64,000 nt of DNA, from contig CP070742.1 of the NCBI GenBank assembly GCA_020348065.1, positions 1,630,334 through 1,694,333 of the forward strand, in the 5' to 3' direction. The notes below the pieces were generated by a model that worked only from the letters and a program-made list of their open reading frames with translations, had not been told where the DNA came from and made no database searches. The position numbers and the translations under genes are program-made. This document shows positions 51,642 to 58,592 of the stretch, in pieces. Each line of letters opens with the position of its first letter. Position 1 is the stretch's first letter. The DNA comes from Candidatus Zixiibacteriota bacterium. GTDB lineage: Bacteria > Zixibacteria > MSB-5A5 > UBA10806.

Positions 51642-53557
51642 TGAGAATAACCTCAAATATGATAATGAACACGGTGACCCGAAATCTGGCGCTGTCGCAA
51701 TCGCGGTTCTTAAGGCTTCAGACCATGGCCAGTTCGGGCAGGAGAATAAACAGGCCATCAGACGATCCTATTGGAATAACCAAGGATCTCGGTTTCAGAT
51801 CCGATTTATCGGAGATATCCCAGTTCAGGAAAAATATCAGTCAGGCTATTTCCTGGTTTAATTTTTCCGACCAGGCCATGGGCAATATGAATGAGCTGAT
51901 TTCAGAGGCCAAAGAACTCGCGGTTCAGTTCGCCAATGACACCTATGACCATAACGCCCGGGCGGCGGGCGCAACCAATATCAGGGATATTTTCGAACAG
52001 ATGATCGAAGCCGCGAATACTCAATTCGAAGGTAATTATATATTCTCCGGCACGAGAACTGACGTTTCTCCGTTCATGGTGCTTGCAATGGGAGTCGTAT
52101 ACCGGGGAGATTTTGAGCGGATTTCCCTTGAAACGGAATCATCCTCATATCTTCGAATAAATTCCATAGGGGCAGAATTCCTCACTGTGGCAAGCCGTAC
52201 CCTGGGCGACGGGCATGATTTGAATCCCGGTATTCAACCGAATCTCTGGCTCGATTATCTTCATGACGGAAACGGTGTCGATCTGGGCGCGGGCCTTTTC
52301 AATGTCCGTACGTTAAACGGCGACTACATTATAGACGTATCCGCGGCAAGGAATATTCAAGACGTTCTCGACGCGTTGAACGGCGCCGGTATCCCGAATT
52401 TTAACGCCAGTATAAGCCTGACCGGAAACAGTATCGCTCTTGAGGATACGTCAGACCATTTAATTAACGCTAACACCCCTCTTTCCATGCTCAACGGTGG
52501 ATTGGGAGTCGATCAAACACCGGGCCTTATAAGGTTCAGCACCGGCGGCGGAGTGAGCGTGAATGTGGATATTTCCGGCTGCGCAACCGTCGGCGATGTT
52601 ATAAACGCTATAAATACGCAGCTGCCGGCGGGGGGGATAAACAATGTCACGGCTTCGCTCCATCCGGATAAAAACTTACTGGTTTTAAACGACAACAACG
52701 CGGTGCCACTCAATGTCATCATCTCGGAGGGGTCACCCGCAGGTCAGACAGCGTCCGACCTCGGAATATTGGGCGAAATCGGAAGCGTGTTGGAGGGGGA
52801 AGACCTCGAACCGACTCATATACAGGTGGCTGAAAATGCGCCGGATGAGAATACCGCCAAATATCTGGGGCTTCTTGGCGAATCACCATACGATCAATAT
52901 GTCGGAGAAGACCTCAATCCCGAACTGGCATATTTCACCCTGCTCTCCTCTCTCAGATCCGGACTGGGATATCCTCTGGGAAAGATCAGGATAATCAACG
53001 GCGATCTGGTAAAGGATATCGACTTAACGGCCCTGGGGAACGATCCCAACGCCACCATAATAGACGTTGTAAATCTGATTAATTCATCGGGTATCGAGGT
53101 TGAGGCCAGAATAAACGATCAGCATACGGGAATTCAGATTTTTTCCAATGTCAAAGATCGTTCGCTGGTGGTAATCGAGGCGGATGACGGCCAGACCGCG
53201 AAGGATCTCGGGATATTCGGATCGCCGGATATTCTGGGCAATCTGATGGTGCTGGAAAATGCGTTGGAAAACAATGACGTGGACGAAATAGGGTTGTGTC
53301 TGGAAACCTTCGATACCGCGCTGAATAAGGTATCGATTGCGCGAGCCGAGGTCGGCGCCCGGACAAACCGGGCCGATATGGCTTCTTATCGTCAATTAAC
53401 TTTCGAATTACAGGTTACCGAGCAACTGTCCAATATAGAAGATGCCGATATAACTAAGGTCATAACGGATCTGGCCTCTGCAGAAGCGGCGTATCAGGCC
53501 GCTCTTGCATCCGCAGCCAGATTGATTCAACCGTCCTTGATTCGCTTTCTCAGCTAG
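51641..53557 (+). CDS. flgL: Flagellar hook-associated protein FlgL (HAP3), extended
   Basis: Second junction protein, 638 residues, about twice the E. coli length. Flagellin-like termini are conserved (MRITSNMIMNTVTRNLALSQ; SSGRRINRPSDDPIG; C-terminal ADITKVITDLASAEAAYQAA). The insertion (about residues 200-540) holds three flagellin-IN-like motifs (near 235, 315 and 475) interleaved with three copies of a TA..LGI.G segment (TASDLGILGE, TAKYLGLLGE, TAKDLGIFGS), apparently an internal duplication. Confidence 0.93.
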   Translation: MRITSNMIMNTVTRNLALSQSRFLRLQTMASSGRRINRPSDDPIGITKDLGFRSDLSEISQFRKNISQAISWFNFSDQAMGNMNELISEAKELAVQFANDTYDHNARAAGATNIRDIFEQMIEAANTQFEGNYIFSGTRTDVSPFMVLAMGVVYRGDFERISLETESSSYLRINSIGAEFLTVASRTLGDGHDLNPGIQPNLWLDYLHDGNGVDLGAGLFNVRTLNGDYIIDVSAARNIQDVLDALNGAGIPNFNASISLTGNSIALEDTSDHLINANTPLSMLNGGLGVDQTPGLIRFSTGGGVSVNVDISGCATVGDVINAINTQLPAGGINNVTASLHPDKNLLVLNDNNAVPLNVIISEGSPAGQTASDLGILGEIGSVLEGEDLEPTHIQVAENAPDENTAKYLGLLGESPYDQYVGEDLNPELAYFTLLSSLRSGLGYPLGKIRIINGDLVKDIDLTALGNDPNATIIDVVNLINSSGIEVEARINDQHTGIQIFSNVKDRSLVVIEADDGQTAKDLGIFGSPDILGNLMVLENALENNDVDEIGLCLETFDTALNKVSIARAEVGARTNRADMASYRQLTFELQVTEQLSNIEDADITKVITDLASAEAAYQAALASAARLIQPSLIRFLS

Positions 53558-53565
53558 GAGGGGTT

Positions 53566-54036
53566 TTGATAGCGGAGACATCGAGATTCGGCAAAATCGA
53601 ACACGGGAAATCCGAAATTATCACCATGGTCAGAGGGATACTGGGCTTTGACTCGTATATCAGGTTTATTACGGTAAGTTTGAGAGGGCAGGAGCCTTTT
53701 AAATGGCTGCAATCCCTTGAAGACCCGGATCTGGCGTTTCTGATGATTGATCCGCTTTTCTTTAAGCCCGATTATATTGTCGAGATAAATCCCAATGATC
53801 TGGTTATGCTGAAAACCAAAAGTATCGACGACATCGCTATTTTCGTTCTCGTATCGATACCAAAAGGACAACCGGCATTGATGTCGGCCAACCTGCAGGC
53901 GCCTCTGGTTATTAACAAATCCAATATGAATGCGGCGCAACTGGTTCTGGGTGAAAGCTATTACAACACAAATCACTCGATTTTCAAGGATCTGGAGCGG
54001 AGATTGGTCGAAACTCCAATGCCGGATCACGATTAA
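53566..54036 (+). CDS. fliW: Flagellar assembly factor FliW
   Basis: A 156-residue FliW protein: RGILGFDSYIRF near the N-terminus, DPDLAFLMIDPLFF in the middle and SANLQAPLVINKSNMNAAQ near the C-terminus. In Bacillus and Campylobacter FliW binds flagellin and CsrA, releasing flagellin mRNA when the subunit is exported. The TTG start is supported by AGGAGG a few bases upstream, at the end of flgL. Confidence 0.95.
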   Translation: MIAETSRFGKIEHGKSEIITMVRGILGFDSYIRFITVSLRGQEPFKWLQSLEDPDLAFLMIDPLFFKPDYIVEINPNDLVMLKTKSIDDIAIFVLVSIPKGQPALMSANLQAPLVINKSNMNAAQLVLGESYYNTNHSIFKDLERRLVETPMPDHD

Positions 54037-54102
54037 CGTCCGGCGGGATCGGTTTTCACAGACCGCTTTATACGGTTCAGCTTAAGAGGTGCCCGCCAGA
54101 CG
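54037..54102 (+). other. Structured intergenic element between fliW and the glycosylation island
   Basis: CGTC-C-GGCGGG (54037-54047) pairs with CCCGCC-A-GACG (54092-54102), an 11-base stem with one mismatch. It encloses a smaller CGGT/ACCG stem (54050-54065). No T run follows. It begins at the fliW stop and ends ten bases before a sigma-28-like promoter. Confidence 0.4.
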
Positions 54103-54111
54103 GAAACTTTA

Positions 54112-54138
54112 TAAAACTAAAGCAAATACTAACGATAA
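54112..54138 (+). promoter_or_regulatory. Sigma-28-like promoter of the glycosylation island
   Basis: TAAA at 54112-54115, a 15-base spacer and AACGATAA at 54131-54138. The -10 agrees with GCCGATAA at six of eight positions and the spacing is ideal. AGAGGCGG follows as the ribosome-binding site of the first glycosyltransferase gene. Confidence 0.65.
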
Positions 54139-54156
54139 AATAAAAGAGGCGGAATT

Positions 54157-55869
54157 ATGCCGGAAGCGGTCGAAACAAAAGAAAAAAAACTCATTTCAAG
54201 AGACGAGCTGGCGAGGCTCTTAGAAAATGAAGATTATTCGGAGGCCGAGGACGCGATCCATGCGCTTCTGGAACAATCTCCGGAAGATATTGAGCTGTTA
54301 AACTCGCTGGGTTCTATTTACGCTCGGCGGACGGATTATTTTAACGCCGAGAATACATTTCGCAAAGTTATCGAAATCGATCCCGATTGCGGGGACGCCC
54401 ATTACAACCTGGGCCTTGTTCACAGTAAACAGTCCCGCAGGACCGAGGCTGTGGAGGATTTTCTTAAGGCGGTGGAGATTAATCCTCGAGACGCCGCGGC
54501 TCACAACGATCTCGGCGTGCTCTATCATTCCCAGGGCAAAACGCATCTCGCCAAAGGTCATTTTATCAAGGCCCTGGAAACCGACATCCTTTATAAAAGG
54601 GCCCTGATGAATCTCTTCGAGGTTTGCTTCGACGCCGATTCCTATTCCGAGGGATTGGCCTGGGTTGAGAAGTTTCTAAATGCCTTCTCCAGAAGCGCCA
54701 ATCCGAACGATGTAGATCATAATATGAATCCGGTGCCGGAAGAAAACTCTGTCATAGAAATGGCGAATTCGGTTCAAACCGGGGCAAAAACGGAACCTGA
54801 ACGAAATCCGGTATCAGGCGCCCTTAAACTCACCAAAAGATCAAACTCGAGAGCGGATGATATTTTCTTAAAACATGTCCCGGAGGATTTGCGCGAGAAA
54901 AAAACCGGCAAGAATATCGCCATAATCGCCGATTTCAATATCGCCGGTCAGCTGTCGTTGTTGTTCAGGATGATCAACAGGTATACCATTCACAAAGCCC
55001 GTCTGGTCATAATTCAGGACGATTATCTTTCTTATGACAGGGATCTGATCCTCTCCCGGGAAAGCGAAGAAGGTTTTAAAGAAACGCTTGATGTCGTCGA
55101 GCACGCGGATTTCTATCACATGGGGAGATTTCCCAAGCATATTGAAGGAGTAAACTGGGAAGAATACCTGAAGCCGGATAATTCACTCATACAATATTAC
55201 GGCTCCGAGATAAGAACCAACGCCGTTCAATTATATAAATGGCACACGCAGAACAGAATTCTGGGGCTTTCCTGCTGGGATTATACTATGCTGGAAAACG
55301 CGCCGTTTTTTTATCATACCAACATCATGTGTGATTTTTCGAGAATAAAACAATGCTCTGAGCCTACCGACATAATCAGGATCTGCCACCCGCCCACGAA
55401 CCGCCAATTCAAAAAAACAGATCTGTTTCTTTCGGTGGTGGAAAAGCTCAAAAAGAAAAATTACCCCTTTGAGCTGGAGTTGATAGAACGCAAAACGAAC
55501 GAGGAATGCCTGGATATAAAAAGCCGCTGTCATATGACCTACGATCAGATCTCCGTCGGCATTTACGGTTTATCCGCCATCGAGTCCATGGCTGCCGGCC
55601 ACGCCGTCCTGTGCGGGATATCGAATTTCGCCACCAGCTATCATCCGGATAATCCCATTGTTTACGTAACAGAAGAAAATCTATATGACAGGCTGGAATA
55701 TCTCCTTAAAAACAAAGAGGAGATATCCCGTATCGGCAGCGCAGGCAAGATCTGGGTCAGAAATCATCATGATCCCATGAAACTCATAAGACAATATGTC
55801 TGGATATACGACCTGGTAATGAACGGGCACAGAATCGTGGATGACCGCGATAAATTCCTTTTAAAATAG
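54157..55869 (+). CDS. TPR-glycosyltransferase (GT-B fold) fusion
   Basis: A cytoplasmic 570-residue protein. Residues 20-185 hold about four TPR repeats (YFNAENTFRKVIEIDPDCGD; AHYNLGLVHSKQSRRTEAVE; AHNDLGVLYHSQGKTHLAKG). After a low-complexity linker, residues 245-565 form a glycosyltransferase-like domain with the C-terminal donor-site motif GIYGLSAIESMAAGHAVLCG. It heads the operon next to flagellin, so a flagellar protein is a likely acceptor, recognised through the TPRs. Donor sugar is unknown. Confidence 0.8.
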   Translation: MPEAVETKEKKLISRDELARLLENEDYSEAEDAIHALLEQSPEDIELLNSLGSIYARRTDYFNAENTFRKVIEIDPDCGDAHYNLGLVHSKQSRRTEAVEDFLKAVEINPRDAAAHNDLGVLYHSQGKTHLAKGHFIKALETDILYKRALMNLFEVCFDADSYSEGLAWVEKFLNAFSRSANPNDVDHNMNPVPEENSVIEMANSVQTGAKTEPERNPVSGALKLTKRSNSRADDIFLKHVPEDLREKKTGKNIAIIADFNIAGQLSLLFRMINRYTIHKARLVIIQDDYLSYDRDLILSRESEEGFKETLDVVEHADFYHMGRFPKHIEGVNWEEYLKPDNSLIQYYGSEIRTNAVQLYKWHTQNRILGLSCWDYTMLENAPFFYHTNIMCDFSRIKQCSEPTDIIRICHPPTNRQFKKTDLFLSVVEKLKKKNYPFELELIERKTNEECLDIKSRCHMTYDQISVGIYGLSAIESMAAGHAVLCGISNFATSYHPDNPIVYVTEENLYDRLEYLLKNKEEISRIGSAGKIWVRNHHDPMKLIRQYVWIYDLVMNGHRIVDDRDKFLLK

Positions 55870-55879
55870 GGAGAATAAC

Positions 55880-56872
55880 GTGATAAAAGGCAAAAAGATA
55901 TTTCTATCGGGGGGCGCCGGCTTTATAGGCTCCGCCCTTATCGCCCGGCTGATCGATCATAACGAGATTGTAATATACGACACCTACGTGCGTCACAGCC
56001 TTAACTGCAGGAGATTCCAAAACCATCCCAATCTCACCTCCTGCCGCGGGGACGTTCTGGATTTCGAGAACATTAAAAAGCATATTAACGGCGCCAATAT
56101 TGTCATACATCTCGCCGCCATCGCCGGTATAGACACGGTGATTAAATCCCCCGTAAATACCATGCGGGTAAACATGATCGGCACCTCCAATATGCTGGAG
56201 GCGGCTTCGGGACTTACATCGCTTGAACGATTCGTTGATTTCTCCACTTCAGAGGTTTTCGGCTCGTATGCTTATAGGTCCGAAGAGGGCGATTCGACTT
56301 CGCTGGGCGCGGTGGGGAACGCCCGCTGGACCTACGCCGTCTCAAAACTCGCCGGGGAACACCTTTCTTACAGCTATTACAAGGAAAAAAATATTCCGAC
56401 GACAACCATACGCCCCTTTAACATCTACGGCCCCGGGCAGGTCGGCGAGGGCGCCGTTCATCATTTCATAACCAGGGCGCTTAAAGGAGAAGATCTTGTA
56501 ATCAGGGGCAACGGCGATCAGATCAGATCGTGGTGTTATATAGACGATATCGGGGATGCCGTCCTGGCGGTTCTTGAAAATGACCGAGCTGTCGGAGAGT
56601 GTTTCAATATAGGCAACCCGCGCGGAACGGTTACCATTTACGGCTTGGCTCTTGCGGCAATCAGGGTGACCTATTCCAAATCTAAAATCGTCTTTATTGA
56701 TAAGGATATTGCCGATGTCGAGTTGAGGATTCCCAATATAGATAAGGCCAGGTCTATCCTCGGCTTTCAGCCCGGGGTGGATCTGGAAGAAGGTTTAAAA
56801 TTAACTGCCGACTGGTATTATGACAAAATCAATTCCAATACCGCTTTCGAAACCATCCTTGCTGGATGTTGA
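55880..56872 (+). CDS. NAD-dependent nucleotide-sugar epimerase/dehydratase (extended SDR)
   Basis: A 330-residue extended short-chain dehydrogenase. The nucleotide motif GGAGFIG (Gly11, Gly14, Gly17), the catalytic Tyr152-x-x-x-Lys156 pair in YAVSK, and RPFNIYGPGQ are intact. The family makes 4-epimers or 4-keto-6-deoxy sugars from nucleotide sugars; which reaction applies cannot be read. It is paired with the aminotransferase downstream, which starts 53 bases before this gene ends. Confidence 0.88.
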   Translation: MIKGKKIFLSGGAGFIGSALIARLIDHNEIVIYDTYVRHSLNCRRFQNHPNLTSCRGDVLDFENIKKHINGANIVIHLAAIAGIDTVIKSPVNTMRVNMIGTSNMLEAASGLTSLERFVDFSTSEVFGSYAYRSEEGDSTSLGAVGNARWTYAVSKLAGEHLSYSYYKEKNIPTTTIRPFNIYGPGQVGEGAVHHFITRALKGEDLVIRGNGDQIRSWCYIDDIGDAVLAVLENDRAVGECFNIGNPRGTVTIYGLALAAIRVTYSKSKIVFIDKDIADVELRIPNIDKARSILGFQPGVDLEEGLKLTADWYYDKINSNTAFETILAGC

Positions 56873-57971
56873 TATCGAGTCAGCGGAAAAGAGTATGAAA
56901 TCGGGCCGCCTGGTCTGCGGCCGAATGATTGAAACATTCGAGCGGCAGCTTGCGACATATGTTAAAGTCAGGTATGCTGTTTGCGTATCATCCGGTACCG
57001 CCGCCCTGCATCTGGGTTTGCTCGCGCTGGGTATCGGTCCGGGCGATGATGTTATCGTGCCGGCTTTCAGTTACCCTGCCAGCGCCAACGCCGTGGAGAT
57101 CCTGGGCGCCAGGCCGGTTTTTATCGATTCCGAGCCGAATGGCTTTAATATCGATGTAAGCAGAATTGAAAATAGTATCACCTCCCGTACAAGGGCCATT
57201 ATGATAGTCCATAATTTCGGATGGCCGGTCGAGATAAACAAAATTCACGCCCTTTCCCGCAAATATGATATTCCTATAATCGAGGACGCGGCCTGCGCGC
57301 TGGGTTCCTCAATCGCGGGTGTCAGGTGCGGGAACCTGGGAAAGTTGGCGGTTTTCAGCTTTCATCCCAGGAAAATCCTGACCACGGGCGAGGGGGGGGC
57401 GGTGGTTACCGGCGATCTGGAACTTGCCGAAAAAATAAAAAAGCTTCGTAATCACGGGCAGGATTTCTCCCATGGCGTCGATTTTGTAATGCCGGGATTC
57501 AACTATAGAATGACCGAATTTCAGGCCGCCATGGGAATTTCGCAGCTCAATCGTTATGACTTGACCTTGCAGGAACGATTGAAATCCGCCGATTATTATA
57601 ACAGAAATTTAAATGATCTGAAATTTCTTCGTCCGTGCCTGCCGGAAGCGAACCGAAGACTGAACTACCAAACCTATGTCGCATTTATGACCGGCGATTT
57701 TAGAGATGATATAATCGATCATTTGAAGAATTATGAAATCGAGGCCGGCATCGGGACCTATTCCATACCCCATACGACCTATTATTCGAATAAATATAAT
57801 ATCGATAAATTCCGTTTTTCCGGATCTTTGGGCGCGTTCAAAAATATCATAAGCCTGCCATTGTATAACGGTATCACTACGTATGAACAAAAACACGTTG
57901 TCGAAGCTTTGAAAAAGTATAAAGCCGATAAAAAGGGGTCTCGGATAAAGCAAACTGTGAAATCATTATGA
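56820..57971 (+). CDS. DegT/DnrJ/EryC1-family sugar aminotransferase
   Basis: A PLP-dependent aminotransferase of 383 residues acting on keto-sugar nucleotides. SSGTAALHLGLLALG, VPAFSYPASANAV, IEDAACALGS and the PLP-binding Lys185 in SFHPRKILTTGEGG are diagnostic. The ATG overlaps the epimerase gene by 53 bases in another frame; the start MTKSIPIPLSKPSL is typical of the family, so the overlap looks real. With the epimerase/dehydratase it would make an amino sugar, as in flagellin glycosylation pathways. Confidence 0.93.
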   Translation: MTKSIPIPLSKPSLLDVDIESAEKSMKSGRLVCGRMIETFERQLATYVKVRYAVCVSSGTAALHLGLLALGIGPGDDVIVPAFSYPASANAVEILGARPVFIDSEPNGFNIDVSRIENSITSRTRAIMIVHNFGWPVEINKIHALSRKYDIPIIEDAACALGSSIAGVRCGNLGKLAVFSFHPRKILTTGEGGAVVTGDLELAEKIKKLRNHGQDFSHGVDFVMPGFNYRMTEFQAAMGISQLNRYDLTLQERLKSADYYNRNLNDLKFLRPCLPEANRRLNYQTYVAFMTGDFRDDIIDHLKNYEIEAGIGTYSIPHTTYYSNKYNIDKFRFSGSLGAFKNIISLPLYNGITTYEQKHVVEALKKYKADKKGSRIKQTVKSL

Positions 57972-57981
57972 AAGGGACATT

Positions 57982-58572
57982 ATGAACAACGCTACCCGGT
58001 CTACTGAAATCGGTAAGAACACGCAATCGGAATCATCGGGAAAATTGTCGAATCTGCAAAAAATATTGAGGTTGGCCTTAAACAGTTTCAGCAAGGAAAA
58101 ATACTCCATGGCGATCGATTATTGCAGGAATGCGGTTAGCGCGATTCACGATACCGATCACTCCGAGTTTGCGGCCGAAGCATTTTATATCTGGTGTCTG
58201 TCATGCTTTAAAATGAATAAATATGAGGAAGCAAGAAAGGTATGTTATGAAGCGCGCCTTAAGCTGGGCAATTACCTTGACCTGGTTTATTTTGAGATTT
58301 TGATAGCGGCCTTTATCGGAGAAACAGACAGGATTCCGAAATTTGCAAAACGCTACATAGAGATTTACGAAGCCGCCGGAGGCAAATTCAATCCTTCTAA
58401 AGAGAAGACGCATGATAGAATCGGCGAAGTCATGTTGATGAGCGGGCAGGCTCTTGAACAGTTGCGAAAGAAATTAGAAGCACTGGATATCTATAACAAA
58501 TATCTGTCCTTATTCCCCGAGGATGTTCCCATAAGAGAACGGGTCGAAGTCCTTTCAAATCAGGTAAATTGA
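57982..58572 (+). CDS. TPR-like helical protein
   Basis: A 196-residue soluble, all-helical protein with TPR-like repeats (FSKEKYSMAIDYCRNAVSAI; CFKMNKYEEARKVCYEARLK; LEALDIYNKYLSLFPEDVPI). No catalytic motif is present. It lies between the aminotransferase and the large TPR-glycosyltransferase and may serve as an adaptor for them. It ends 20 bases before the next gene. Confidence 0.7.
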   Translation: MNNATRSTEIGKNTQSESSGKLSNLQKILRLALNSFSKEKYSMAIDYCRNAVSAIHDTDHSEFAAEAFYIWCLSCFKMNKYEEARKVCYEARLKLGNYLDLVYFEILIAAFIGETDRIPKFAKRYIEIYEAAGGKFNPSKEKTHDRIGEVMLMSGQALEQLRKKLEALDIYNKYLSLFPEDVPIRERVEVLSNQVN

Positions 58573-58592
58573 TCATAAGGATAATATAGCAG

